NCBI RefSeq assembly: GCF_021869535.1
Contig: NW_026262668.1
Span: 10,710,348 to 10,774,347 of the forward strand
DNA: 64,000 bases
Reading direction: 5' to 3'
Source of the DNA: Mytilus californianus
Taxonomy: Eukaryota > Mollusca > Bivalvia > Mytilida > Mytilidae
Shown: positions 22,690 through 33,949 of the stretch, piece after piece
Position numbering within the stretch: the first letter of the stretch is position 1
How the letters are laid out: each line of letters opens with the position of its first letter
Program-made: the position numbers and the translations under genes
Notes under the pieces: model-generated
The model's database searches: none
Seen by the model: the letters and a program-made list of their open reading frames with translations, nothing else
Told to the model about the DNA's origin: nothing

Positions 22690-22930
22690 AAATAACAAAA
22701 ATACCAAACTCCAAGAAAAATTCAGAAAGGAAAGTCCTTCAACAAATGGCAAAATCAAAAGTTAAAACACATCTAACGATGGGAAAACAACTGTCATATT
22801 CATGACTTGGTACATGCATCTTCTTATGTAGAAAATGGTGGATTAAACCTAGTTTTATAGATAGCTAAACCTCACACTTGTATGACAGTCGCATAAAATT
22901 CCATTATATTTCATTACTGTTAACGTCACA
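22690..22930 (+). repeat. Interspersed repeat family B
   Basis: ATACCAAACTCCAAGAAAAA, AAAGTCCTTCAACAAATGGC, AACAACTGTCATATTCATGA, ATGTAGAAAATGGTGGATT and TATGACAGTCGCATAAAATT follow one another. The same series occurs at 33185-33560 and 44005-44335 on plus and at 39185-39480 and 40008-40150 on minus. No coding content. Confidence 0.7.
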
Positions 22931-23289
22931 GTTCAATTTGGGGTCGTCATCGTGGTCCGCGTTTAAGTAATGTTGATAACATTAAAAACAAATCCATCGG
23001 TTGGGAAGAAAAAAAAACAACTACACGTTTAACTGCAGGATAAAAAAAATATTCTTACATTGTAGGAAAATATATAATTTATCTGTACTCGCTACGAAAC
23101 AAGAGAAAAGCTCGATTTGCCTCGCTGTTCTCTCTGTTTCTAAAGCTCGTACAAAATAAATTCTAAATTTTCCTAAAATGTACAAATATTGTCTATATAT
23201 GTATAAATGTACTTTAACTGAGGTTGCAACTTTTTCAGGCAAAGGTGATTGAGTACAGATTTTGATGTTTTTCTTTGCAGTTTTTGTTT

Positions 23290-23690
23290 TAGAGGTTTTT
23301 GGCTTCCAAAGTTTTGGTCATGTCAAGAGTGCCTGATAAAAATTATTCCAGATGTGAGAGTTTTAATCAATGATATATATTATATATATTTATTTCATAT
23401 CCTCTGAAATTACATGGCAGTTGTGAATTAAATGTTGCAGGAATAATGTTTGAAAGATCTTTTTATAAAATCCCCATTAATTCTGAGAAGCTCCAATTAT
23501 GACAAGCAAAGCTATTCTTCCTTCTGGTATGTTAATTTTTATTATTTCTCCACTGAAATTACAAGGCCAAATGTTTTCAAATTTTATAAAATTGTTGTGG
23601 GAATACCATGTTGTTCTGGATGACAAAGCTATCAACAGTGTTGTTGTTCTGGATGACAAAGCTACCATCAGTGTTGTCATTGGTTAACTT
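23290..23690 (+). repeat. Interspersed repeat ending in a short inverted 59-bp minisatellite
   Basis: Counterpart of 1300-1815 in opposite orientation. 23615-23690 has two or three units reading, on minus, ACCAATGACAACACTGATGG and GCTTTGTCATCCAGAAC. No gene. Confidence 0.55.
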
Positions 23691-23699
23691 ACGAACCAT

Positions 23700-24060
23700 A
23701 CTGAGATAGTTAAAAACCAAGTAATCAAATTCTGGTACGTTCATACCAACTACAACTGAAGATAAGATTGTATAGATGAACATGTAACATTAAATGAGCT
23801 GGACAACCTCGACTGAAAACCACAAAATTACCACTAGGTAAAATAAGGAAACTTGTAAAGTCTGATAAATACTTAAAGGTTCTTGGAAAGTACTGGAAAA
23901 GCAATGTTCGGTTAAATGTGTATTTCCCTCGGCTGACAGTTTTGATTTTTATACTTTGTATTCTACTCTACCATATACTATTAATAATATTATAGACAGA
24001 TAAGTTTCCTATATCTAATGGAATGGTATTCAATGATCTTCAACTGCTACTTTATTTGGC
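23700..24060. other. No gene recognised
   Basis: AT-rich DNA with short incidental frames; nothing recognised. Confidence 0.45.
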
Positions 24061-24064
24061 CTTT

Positions 24065-24160
24065 ATAACTTCAAGCGTCACTGTTGAGTCTTTTGTAGAC
24101 TAAAGCGTCTGGCGTACACATTTTTATCCTGGTATCTATGATGAGTTCATTCTAATAAAT
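24065..24160 (+). repeat. Degraded hammerhead-like repeat module
   Basis: CAAGCGTCACTGTTGAGTC, TTTTGTAGACTAAAGCGTCT and GGCGTAC are followed by ATCCTGGTATCTATGATGAG. It aligns with 35165-35255, but the conserved CUGANGA has become CTGTTGA and GAAA has become TAAA, so no ribozyme is expected. Confidence 0.5.
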
Positions 24161-24864
24161 CTTGATTATCAAATCTTTTTGTGCCGTCAGAGTTTCTTTT
24201 GTAGTAGTAAAACTCACCAAAATACACATATGGGACATACAAAAATAGATCAATAGCCTAAACTTCTTTTTTTTTGTATAGGGATGGGGGTGGGGTGGGG
24301 CTGGGTGGTGAGGCAGTAGCTCATATATTACTATTTATGAAAGGTATTGAATAACGGGTCTTTAAATGAATGAAGTTTCAAATATTTGAGGACAAAAACT
24401 AAAAAATGCAAAAACTGATATATCTGATTATCCGTGATGGCTCTGACGTCATATGGTATTTTTTGAGGGCTTGCTGGAGCCTCCTAACGTCAGAGAAATG
24501 TTTGTTTTAGAGACTTCTTGTGTACATTTGAAGGATTATTTTTGGTCGATTTAAACAATTCATTACTTTTTTCGAATTCAAGTGCCAAAATAAACTCTTC
24601 TTCCTTATCCACCTCAGTTCTCACAACAGAAGCTGGATACCAGGAGACTATAAACATATACTATACGTTTATCGCTTCATATCGTCTACCACCTGTATTT
24701 GATCGTTAAAGCGCGTCATACAAAATGTGCTTCGGTCAAGGCTTTTGATCCCAATAAAATTACAAAAAGTAGCATTCAATTCTTAAATAAAATTTTGGCA
24801 ATAACATTCAAAAATTTACAGTCAAATGTTTCCTTTTAAACATGCAGATAACAAAGCACTGTAT

Positions 24865-25672
24865 AATCAATACATCTGTCAGTCCCATCAACCTTTGCAC
24901 ATCTGTCAGTCCTTCCAACCTTTACACATCTGTCAGTCCCATCAACCTTTGCACATCTGTCAGTCCTATCAATCTTTACACATCTGTCAGTCCTATCAAC
25001 CTTTGCACATCTGTCAGTCCTATCAACCTTTGCACATCTGTCAGTACTATCAACCTTTGCAAATTTGTCAGTCCTATCAACCTTTACACATCTGCCAGTC
25101 CCATCAACCTTTGCACATCTGTCAGTCCCATCAACATTTGCACATCTGTCAGTCCCATCAACCTTTGCACATCTGTCAGTCCTATCAACCTTTGCACATC
25201 TGTCAGTCCCATCAACCTTTGCAAATCTGTCAGTCCCATCAACCTTTGTACATCTGTCAGTCCCATCAACCTTTGCACATCTGTCAGGCCCATCAACCTT
25301 TGCACATCTGTCAGTCCTATCATCATTTGCACATTTGTCAATCCTGTCAAGCTTTGTACATCTGTCAGTCCTGTCAATCTCTGCACATCTGTCAGTCTTG
25401 TCAAGCTTTGCACATCTGTCAGTCCTGTCAATCTTTGCACATCTGTCAGTCTTGTCAAGCTTTGCACATCTGTCAGTCCTGTCAATCTTTGCATATCTGC
25501 CAGTCCTGTCAAGCTTTGCACATCTGTCATTCCAATCAATCTTTGCACATCTGTCAGTCCAATCAACATTTGCACATCTGTCAGTCCAATCAATCTTTGC
25601 ACATCTGTCAATCCAATTAATCTTTGCACATTTGTCAGTCCAATCAACCATTACGATTCGTCAGTCCTCTCA
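24865..25672 (+). repeat. 27-bp minisatellite, array 2 (about 30 copies)
   Basis: Same unit as array 1. At 25340-25510 a 54-bp dimer (CTTGTCAAGCTTTGCA alternating with CCTGTCAATCTTTGCA) repeats three to four times. All three plus frames and at least two minus frames stay open for 180-290 codons. The left flank GATAACAAAGCACTGTATAA resembles the left flank of array 1 (AATAACAAGGCACTGTCTAA). Confidence 0.9.
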
Positions 25673-25689
25673 ACCTTTATATGTATACA

Positions 25690-26350
25690 CAAGCTTTTTT
25701 TAGACTCGGTATAGTTACACAAACTATACTCATCATAAGCTCTATAGAGCTTTCAACCGAATACATACGAAGATGTACAATAATGTAAAAAGCATAATCA
25801 TGCAAGCAACCTAAAAATAGAGAAGCATACATAAAAGTAAGCACAACACAGTCATGGCAAAGCAAATTATTCATTTATTTCAAAAGCCTTCAAAATGTCC
25901 ATTTAAACAGCAGCACTATACAGGTTTTTATCAAGAGAAGAACGTCAATCTTCAAGCTGTCTTAGTATAATGGTCCATGCCACGACGGAAAGCACAGAGA
26001 TTTGGATTAAATCCAAATCAAGTAATCACTAAGCCGGTTGTAGCTGAAAAACTTTTTCAAAACTTTTGGATAAAATAGGCAGGACACTGACTGGTCTGTA
26101 ATTTGATTAGTCTAGTTGACTGTTTTTCTTGTGTAGTGGTGTAGCTAACTTGAGCATCTTTCAATGGTTTCTATCTTTTTTGTATTGAATGTATTGAGAA
26201 TTTTCTCTACTCTGTCTGGTGTTATTTTCTGAAAATTAAAGTGGATGCTCTCACCACTATGATTATTTTATTTCCACAATGCTAGGGTGATAAGAATATA
26301 TCACATCATTCCCGACTTTATTACCAACAGTAGAGAAAAAAAATAAAATG
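25690..26350 (-). mobile_element. LINE reverse-transcriptase relic inside the minisatellite
   Basis: On minus, frame pieces read LKLATPLHKKNSQLD, a stop, SNYRPVSVLPILSKSFEKVF (26150-26040), then, after frame damage, TIILRQLED and DKNLYSAAV, a stop, and MDILKAFE. These match motifs 0-A of LINE reverse transcriptases in order. Several stops and shifts make it inactive. It separates array 2 from array 3, so it probably inserted into one longer array. Confidence 0.7.
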
Positions 26351-26360
26351 TTCTGCTACC

Positions 26361-26890
26361 TTTACACCTCTACCAGTCTAATCAACACTTGAACATCTGT
26401 CAGTCCCATCAACCTTTGCACATCTACCAGTCTAATCAACATTTGAACATCTGTCAGTCCCATCAACCTTTGCACATCTACCAGTCTAATCAACATTTGA
26501 ACATCTGTCAGTCCCATCAACCTTTGCACATCTACCAGTCTTATCAACATTTGAACATCTGTCAGTCCCATCAACCTTTGCACATCTACCAGTCTTATCA
26601 ACATTTGAACATCTGTCAGTCCCATCAACCTTTGCACATCTACCAGTCTTATCAACATTTGAACATCTGTCAGTCCCATCAACCTTTGCACATTTGTCAG
26701 TCCTATCATTATTTGCACATTTGTCAGTCCTACCAACCGTTGCACATCTACCAGTCTTATCAACCTTTGCATATCTGTCAGTCTTATCAGCCTTTGCACA
26801 TCTGCCAGTCATATCAACATTTGCACATCATTCAGCCCTAGTCCCTTTACACATCTGCAAGTCCTATTAACCTTTGCACATATGCATTTA
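26361..26890 (+). repeat. 27-bp minisatellite, array 3 (about 19 copies)
   Basis: From 26385 to 26690 a 54-bp dimer repeats about six times: CATCTACCAGTCTAATCAAC plus ATTTGAA alternates with CATCTGTCAGTCCCATCAAC plus CTTTGCA. Outer copies are single units. Confidence 0.9.
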
Positions 26891-27125
26891 AACAGGTACG
26901 AGTAATATTGCAAATAATTGACACATTGTGCATCTTTCTTATGTTTTTTTTATTCCAGTCACGTGCATACTGTAGAAGATCGTATGACCTCTAGATGTCA
27001 TTGGATTTTTCAGTGTCTTCGGTTGTTTTTCTCATTGACGCCTACCCTCTTCTCCTTTTATTCATATTCAGTATCCTTTCAAGTCAAACTTCGTATAAAT
27101 ATATATTAGTTATGTGTTAAATTCA

Positions 27126-27330
27126 GGATGATGATGTTGGAGTGGTGTATAACGTCCAGTGACAAATATTACATGCATATTAGGACGGGATAATGTGATA
27201 TGCATATGAACACTGCTTTTTACTAGACTGACACCCTGAGTCGGAATTTTAACGTGCTAGTTCAGATGATTACAGTCCGCAGGAAGAAATGTCACTCAAC
27301 CCGGACACATTATTCAATATATATATATAG
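27126..27330 (-). mobile_element. SINE-like module, copy 2
   Basis: GTGTATAACGTCCAGTGACA, ATTACATGCATATTAGGACG, GACACCCTGAGTCGG and TCACTCAACCCGGACACATT. Longer than copy 1 and lacking the tRNA-like head seen in copy 3. Confidence 0.55.
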
Positions 27331-28189
27331 ATTGAGCCTATACTTAAACTAATTTGTTTAATAAAGTACGTTTGCGTCGATCCGAAATGAAAAATGACCA
27401 TTATGCTAGAACATTATATGCTTAAATGTATAAAAACCCCAAGGGAAATGCAGACAAACAGCTTCATCTAAAAAAACGTTTAGAATATTATAATAACATT
27501 TTTCTATGCCAATTTTTAGTTTTGGGTACCTATCTGAATGTGTAAATGGTCGCCCTCATGGAACATTTAAATTCAGTACCCCAAGAAAAGGGAAATAGAA
27601 TATAAATCGATTTAAAAATACATCCCAATTTTGATGGTATTTTTTAAAAGTATAATGTGTATAAATTGTCCGATCCTTTTGAAAAATATTGAAACCCCCT
27701 GTGTTGGCGAATTTAAATAGTCATAAATGAAGGTTGAAGTCTTGTCAAAATAACTTGTGTCTTTTGAAAACTAGGAAAATGATAACAACATTAATTGAAA
27801 AAAATCTTGCCGGTTCCCGTAGCCCATATGTTATTAATTCGTTATTTTTTTTTTTGGTAAAAAGAAAAAAAAAAAGACCTTTCCCGAAACGAACCCATGC
27901 CTACCGAAAAGTTGAATGATCGGTGTCGTGACAATGAAGGGTTTCCATGAATATCCAATTTCTTTTCCATAACTTCCCACCAAGTGAACAAATTATTCAA
28001 ACATTTTATATTTATTTATTGCATTCATATATCAACATAATTCAAAACATAACGAAATACTCCAAAACATAAGACATATACGCTCAAACGGTTTGTATAT
28101 TATATAATAGCTTATTTTGGGTGTCTAAACTAAAGTCTGTTTAATGCATGAAATCGAATGTAATAGAATACAATAGAAAAGATAATCAA
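27331..28189 (+). other. Upstream DNA of sHSP copy C, conserved with copies A and B
   Basis: 27360-27540 matches 6100-6267. 27600-27770 (ATACATCCCAATTTTGATGG, GTGTATAAATTGTCCG, AAATAACTTGTGTCTTTT) matches 18409-18650. The point near 27565 (GTCGCCCTCATGGAACATTT) lines up with the MULE target in copies A and B and is empty. No gene; the frame at 27734-27919 is incidental. Confidence 0.65.
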
Positions 28190-28426
28190 TATTGACTTCT
28201 AAAAATAACATTCTAGATCATACTAATATTTAACCTTGAACCTGAATAAGTTATTTACGTTGTTTATATTTAGCAACCGGTATTTTCCGTCTTTCAATTT
28301 CTACAACTTGCGAGAATCCAGCTTTCAACCTATATAAAAGCCGAAGAGACAATATGGTATCAAAAGGAAACGGACACGTCATAGTATCAGCTCTAGACTT
28401 CCAGCTACAAGATAAAAATCAAAAAC
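28190..28426 (+). promoter_or_regulatory. Promoter region of sHSP copy C
   Basis: TATATAAAAG at 28331-28340; ATTCTAGATC at 28210-28219; GTATCAAAAGGAAACGGACA near 28359 also shared with copies A and B. The spacing to the ATG is almost the same as in copy B. Confidence 0.6.
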
Positions 28427-30718
28427 ATGTCTTTTGTCCCAGTGCTTTGGAACCGCTTCAATCAAAGGCAGAATGATTCTGATGACTTGTTCCACTTCAT
28501 GGATTACTGGAACCCCATGCCCGTAAGCTGGAGTTATGGCCGACCCGTGATTCAGAGAAGACACAGACCTGAGACTTCACTTGCGGATAGAAAGTGGACC
28601 TATAGCGTGAAGATTGGAGACTTCGATGCACAACATGTCAAAGTGAAAGTAGAGGGTGGTAAGTTTTTATTTTTTCGTCTGCCATGATTATATTTTTGTA
28701 CAACAAATGGAAGTTTTTAACGACCTTGACTAGCTATACAGCCCTTGCACGGTCGGTATATTTTTGTACACAGACAAGTGCCATTATTATACCTTACATA
28801 TATTTCAAACAATTCTATTGGGTAAAACGTTATCACGTGACATGGAATAATTCAGTTAATTTTCATTCAATTGCAAGGAAGAACGAATAAATTAACCCTA
28901 AAAATTTACACTAGCGTTGAATAACCCTATTATTCACCGGCGAATAACCTTTTTAATTTTTTGATTTGTACTCATGAAAATGACGTCACAGACGTAAATA
29001 AACAAAATGGCAAGGTTGAAGTTACAGGAAGCCTATTGATCGAGAGAAGAGGAAATAAGGTTTTTGACGTGCATCTTGTGCTGATGATATCTCTAATAAC
29101 GGTCCTTTTCATGGCCATAAATATTTTACAAAAAGAATCTACCTTTGTTGTACATATACGAGACTTCTAAGACACAAATTACATGTATTTTTGAACGTCA
29201 ACTTGTGTTTGTTATTGACTCAAGTAAGGGCAAGTGCTTTAACAATGATTCAAAATTCCCTTCCACTGTTAGTTCGGTATAATAAAACAATTGTGGCCCT
29301 TAAAAGCGATGAATATCCAAAATTGTCAACCCTTAAATGTTATTTCACTTCGGGCTGCGCCCTCAGTGAAATAACCTTCTCGTGTTGACAATTTTGGATA
29401 TTCACCTTTTCAACGGGCCATAATGGCCTACTCCTGATTTAGATTTTTTTGTTTAGAAGTGATATTCAATGGAGAAAACGAGGGAGCGCTAAAGTAACCA
29501 TGCATTATGAAATTATTTATTTTATGGTGTTGTATAAGGTATAAGCAGCTGCTTTTTTTAATTGGGGAGGGGGGGGGGGGGGGTGGGGGGGGGGGGGGGT
29601 GGTTGTACGAGATTTATAAATATGAAGGCCAGATGTGGTCTCAATTACCCTTTTCCCCCTCTTCTTCCGTGTATAGTTTCTTCGTTGAAGCCAGATGTTC
29701 ACAGACACTTTTCTCATATTTTTTTCCCTTTATACCTTTATATAACACAAACACAGTTTTAAGGTATATATGTAAAACTGAGACTAAATCCTGTGTTATT
29801 TAAAGGAAGGTATATAGGGGGGGGGGGGGGGGTTGAAACTTAGGCCTGTGACGATGTTTTCCAGTTCGAACCAATCCCCGAAGTTCCTAAACAATTATCG
29901 TCACATTTCGTCTTTCTTATTACAAGTAAAATTCTGTGACGTAATAAACGAAGAAAACGATAGTGTGTCGGCGATGTAAACGTTCATGTGTGCACCTGTC
30001 CAGTCTACGGTGCTATCGCAATATCATCGACAGCAATATGATTAAGGGACGACCATTTAATTTAATTTTTTTTGGGGGTGGGTATATTGTGGACGGATAT
30101 TAATATAATTTCACCTACTAGTATTTACAATTATATCCTAGATTAATAAAGAATGTTACAGAGTTAAAAATGTTCTTGGGCACTAAAACTGTTAAGCACA
30201 TTTGCAGAGTATTTTTCTTTGTTTCAGGTAAGGTAATTATTCATGCTAAGTACACAGATGGTAATGATGAATGGGGCGATACTGTCGAGCGTACAAGGAC
30301 AGTCCAGATACCAGAGAATGTTGATGCTGAAAAAATTCACAGCTTCATGAAATCGGATGGAACTATGATATTAGAAGCCCCGTACCGTCTTTCAGAGGAA
30401 AAGCAACTCCAAGTTGTACCACAAGAAGGTCGTGCCTTGGTGTCAAGCGACAGTCACAGCAATTTGATGAAATTCAATGTCGAAAATTACCGACCAGAGG
30501 AGGTTAAAGTATCTTGCAAAGATGGGATTTTGACAGCCCAAGGAGAACGAAAAAGGTCAGAAGACGGTCATGAAATTCGTGAGTCGTTTTTTCGTCAAAT
30601 GACAGTTCCACGGTCTGTGGAGGGGGAAAACATCCAATGCTTTAGAGATGATGAAGGGAGTCTTACTATCCGTGCACCAACGGTTGAAGATGTTGAAATG
30701 GAACAAGTAAAAAAGTAG
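28427..30718 (+). CDS. Small heat-shock protein with two alpha-crystallin domains, copy C
   Basis: Exons 28427-28658 and 30228-30718, with the same lengths (232 and 491 nt), splice phase and 240-residue product as A and B. It is diverged by scattered, mostly conservative changes (for example DDW to DYW, WGYG to WSYG, NFRPEE to NYRPEE, SFWRQ to SFFRQ). Both alpha-crystallin domains are complete and no stop or shift is seen, so it is probably functional. The intron (1.57 kb) is longer and unrelated in part to those of A and B. Copy C sits in a second unit with its own 27-bp minisatellite and SINE module upstream. Divergence of C from A/B and near identity of A and B give the order: unit duplication first, inverted duplication later. 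Confidence 0.9.
28659..30227 (+). other. Intron of sHSP copy C with a fold-back and poly-G tracts
   Basis: Contains a hairpin at 29294-29420, interrupted G tracts at 29567-29599 and 29817-29832, and near 30045 GGGACGACCATTTAAT, a fragment related to repeats at 10769. The frames at 29507-29803 are low complexity and not genes. Confidence 0.65.
29294..29420. repeat. Fold-back hairpin element
   Basis: GAATATCCAAAATTGTCAAC is mirrored by GTTGACAATTTTGGATATTC; inside, GTTATTTCAC and GTGAAATAAC pair around TTCGGGCTGCGCCCTCA. GGCCC/GGGCC mark the outer ends. No coding content. Confidence 0.75.
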
Positions 30719-31204
30719 ACCCAGGATGAAGTTCAGTTTACTTTCAATTCGTCATCTTCACAATTGCGGACTATAAACATTTGAACTCATTACTCTATAA
30801 TTTTTGTGTTCATTGTTATTGTTTCAGAACGACGAAAAAAGATAATTCTTGTTTGGATAATTGCGTTAATTCTATTGTGAACCAATCACGGAATTCTTGC
30901 AAATATGGATTATTTGTTGTTAAGAACAAAATATTGAGAAAAGCATAAACATTTGATTAACAATCAGGTGTATTCTGTAATGGAACAATCATTAAATGTT
31001 GCATTATTTTAATACAATCATTGACTATTTGTAATGGAACAATCATTGAATATTGCATAATTCTAGTTCAATTTAATAAAGCGAACATATTTTTTATTTT
31101 ATTTACTTTGTTGTTGTCAGAGATAGACATTAAATATCATGTATACAATGTGTTCATCACTTATTTATCAAAGTTCATGGAAACATTGATTGCTATAATA
31201 TTGA

Positions 31205-31450
31205 ATTTCAAACTTTGTACAAAAAAGAGGCGAAAGATACCAAAGGGACATTCAAACTAAAGTCGAAGATAAACTGACAACGCCATGACTAAAAACGAAA
31301 AAGACAAATACACAAACAACAGTACACAAAACACAACATAGAAAACTAGAGACTGAGCAACACGAACCTCACCAAAAACTGGGGGTGATCTCAGGTGCTC
31401 TGGAAGGGTTAGCAGATCCTGCTCCACATGTGGCACCCGTAATTTAGAAT
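31205..31450 (-). repeat. PLE 3' untranslated module
   Basis: On minus: ACACGGGTGCCACATGTGGA-type start, GCAGGATCTGCTAACCCTTC, CAGAGCACCTGAGATCACC, then TTTGAATGTCCCTTTGGTAT. The same series lies directly downstream of PLE coding sequence at 52800-53110. It interrupts the downstream region that copy C shares with copy B. Confidence 0.6.
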
Positions 31451-31790
31451 GATTTTCATGAGGCCACGGTTAAACTAATTTTAGTTCTTTGATTTCGGTT
31501 CGCAAAAGATTTAAACAATTTAAAAACTGAAATCTTTGTTAGCCTCTTCCCATGGTCGAAAATTGTGTATAAATGTTTTACAGTTGTATTTGATAAAATA
31601 CCTGCTCCAGCATTTAGTCAAATTTGAAACTATTTAAGGTTAGTTCCCAATTTTTCCGTGGATACAGAAATCCTACACCATGCTCAGTTTAAAAGTTATT
31701 GCTTGCTGTCACATCTCTTTGTTTTTATGAAATCAAATGAAATTGGTGTGGCCTGACATGGAAAATCAACCTATCAACTATAAAACTAAA
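31451..31790 (+). other. Downstream region of sHSP copy C matching copy B
   Basis: TTTAGAATGATTTTCATG, TGTGTATAAATGTTTTACAG, AAATCCTACACCATGCTCAG and GAAATTGGTGTGGCCTGACA line up with 21460-21715, showing that the duplicated unit extended beyond the gene. Confidence 0.65.
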
Positions 31791-32039
31791 AGTGATATTT
31801 AACAAACCCCTCTTTTATAAATGGATATGAAAATAATGAAATGTGTAATGGTCTGGAATCGGACACCAGGTCCTGTCCATCAAAAGAGCGAACAAATAAT
31901 TAAACAACTACATTTCACCATACGAATATAAACATTAAACGAAGACATAACTTGACTATTGACTTAGACATTCACACACAAATGTGGTGGAGTTAAGCGT
32001 ATGATATTAGAACAAACTAAACTAAAATAAAATTTGGAA

Positions 32040-32620
32040 TGGACTGTCTCATCAGATCGCTTATAAGCAAAAGAGAGGCGGAAGATACCATAGGGATATT
32101 CAAATTCTTATGTCGTAAACAAACTGAGAATGCCATGGCAAAAAAGAAAAATTACCAAGAGACGAACAACAGCAACAAGAATACCACAAAAAGCGTGGGT
32201 GATCTCAGATGCTCCGGCAGGGTAATCAGATCCTTGCTGCTCCAAATGTGACACCCGTCATGTTACTCCTATAGAATATGTTCATAAATTATATCAAGGA
32301 TTAAGCATCACCCAATAGCGTTTATGTAAATTTTTCTTACTCGAAACTTGACCGAATGTGACATTTTGAAATTGTAACAATTTTTTTAATCATAAAGGAT
32401 AGACAAGACTGTTACCAGTATTATCATCACAGCCATTCAAAAAATAAAAAAGAACAAAGAACAACGCGAAAAACTAAAAAAAAAAGAACAGCACGGACCC
32501 CTTTTTAACAAATCTAGTGGTGATTTCATGTGCTCAAGAAGGATAAACAGATCTTGATCCACACGTGGCACCCATCGTGTTCCTCATGTAAGTACAAAAT
32601 AGGTGTTAAGTCTTAATTCG
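32040..32620 (-). repeat. Two further PLE 3' modules (32040-32270 and 32400-32620)
   Basis: Each has, on minus, the CGGGTG...GAGCA/GCA block, GATCTG, a ...CACCTGAGATCACC-like block and a TTTGAATATCCCTATGGTAT-like block or its remains. They are diverged from each other and from 31205-31450. Confidence 0.5.
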
Positions 32621-32639
32621 GCAGGTCACATTCGAGGGA

Positions 32640-33165
32640 AAGAGGACAGGATTGTGGTTACAATTTGAACATATCCGTAGTCATGTTTGAAACAGAAATC
32701 CATAGCGGCCAACCAACTGGTGATGTCGTCCGTAAAATTTTTGAAGGGATGACTTCAACTTCACCACTTGGAACTCCTAGTTCAATATCTTCCTTGTAAG
32801 CAGCAACACTCTTTCAAGAAAATCATGATAGGAAATGCAAGTTCTGGATTATAGTATCAACTGTGAGATACATACTCATTTGCAAGCGCTGTTGGATTGT
32901 TGCTATATAGAAATGGAAAGTTCACTACTGGGAAGCTGAAACCATCTCTTTTGTCGTAAAGTTTTATTCTCAACCAACCCTCGTTGTCAGTATCTAGATG
33001 TAAGTTAAGATATGAGGCAATGAGGATATCATGTATCTGTTGTATACTTTAGTTCAATGGGATAGATGCGTTCAATATAGTCACCAATAGCAAACTTTGA
33101 ATTATTTGATGAGAGGATATCATCTATATAGCGGAACATGCAATTAAAGGATAATGCTAGCTTCT
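32640..33165 (-). pseudogene. PLE reverse transcriptase relic 2
   Basis: From 33160 down: MFRYIDDILSSNNSKFAIGD (catalytic YIDD-type box), then a YPIELKY stretch, ASYLNLHLDTDNEGWLRIKL, YDKRDGFSFPVVNFPFLYSN and LANEYVSHS-like residues, followed by KNFTDDITSWLAAMDF-like sequence below 32760. Frame changes and stops are present. It is a different subfamily from the relic at 2640-3800. Confidence 0.7.
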
Positions 33166-33184
33166 TTTCATTCTTCATTAGAAA

Positions 33185-33560
33185 AAATTAAAATCACAAA
33201 GATACTGAACTCCGAGGAAAATTCAAAAAGGAAAGTCCCTAATCAAATGGCAAAATCAATAGCTCAAACGCATCAAACGAATGGATAACAACTGTCATAT
33301 TCCTGACTTGGTACAGGCATTTTCTTATGTAGAAAATGGTGGATTGAACCTGGTTTTATAGCTAGCTAAACCTCTCACTTGTATGACAGTCGCATCAAAT
33401 TCTATTATATTGACAACGATGCGTGAACAAAACAAACAGACATAATAGGTAAAAATGTCGAAAATAGGGGTACAGCAGTCAACATTGTGTCATCATCTTA
33501 ATCACTATAAAAACAAACAAATGTAACAAAGAAGCACAAAAAGGCATACATCAAATTTAA
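33185..33560 (+). repeat. Interspersed repeat family B, full copy
   Basis: From ACTGAACTCCGAGGAAAATT through ACTGTCATATTCCTGACTTG, TATGACAGTCGCATC, AACAAACAGACATAATAGG and GTACAGCAGTCAACATTGTG. Confidence 0.7.
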
Positions 33561-33639
33561 CATCCTCATTTTGCTTTTTTATTATACGATTTTATTTATC
33601 TATGTAAAATCCACCAATAAAGGATGGAAGGTTTTAAGT

Positions 33640-33885
33640 ACTGGCGTAGAATCGCGCGTTTGACGTCACACAGGTAGATATAAAAAAAATGTCTTTCAAA
33701 ATATGACGGGATACATAAGTACAGAGTCACGTCAAATGGATATCACAAAAACAGACTTAACAGTAAAAGTAATATATTAATAAAATAAAATAATTTTGTC
33801 GTTCAAAGTATGACGGGATACATAATGGATATCACAAAAACAGACTTAACAGTAAAAGTAATATTAATAAAGACAAATAAAAGAA
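33640..33885 (+). repeat. Direct duplication of about 109 bp
   Basis: TATGACGGGATACATAA at about 33702 and again at about 33811, each followed by ATGGATATCACAAAAACAGA and CTTAACAGTAAAAGTAATAT. Two copies. Confidence 0.75.
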
Positions 33886-33949
33886 TACTATAACACGTTA
33901 TTAAGATGATAAACAACGTCAGTACGCAGAATCTATACTTCAAGACCAT

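Noticed and set aside
24065-24160. Active hammerhead ribozyme
   Set aside because: Both conserved boxes carry changes at required positions.
24826-25714. Long open frames (up to 290 codons) as protein-coding genes
   Set aside because: They are translations of the 27-bp minisatellite; several frames on both strands are equally open because the unit is nine codons with no stop. No independent coding signal.
29507-29803. Glycine-rich open frame in the sHSP copy C intron
   Set aside because: Produced by poly-G tracts; the same bases give a proline-rich frame on minus.
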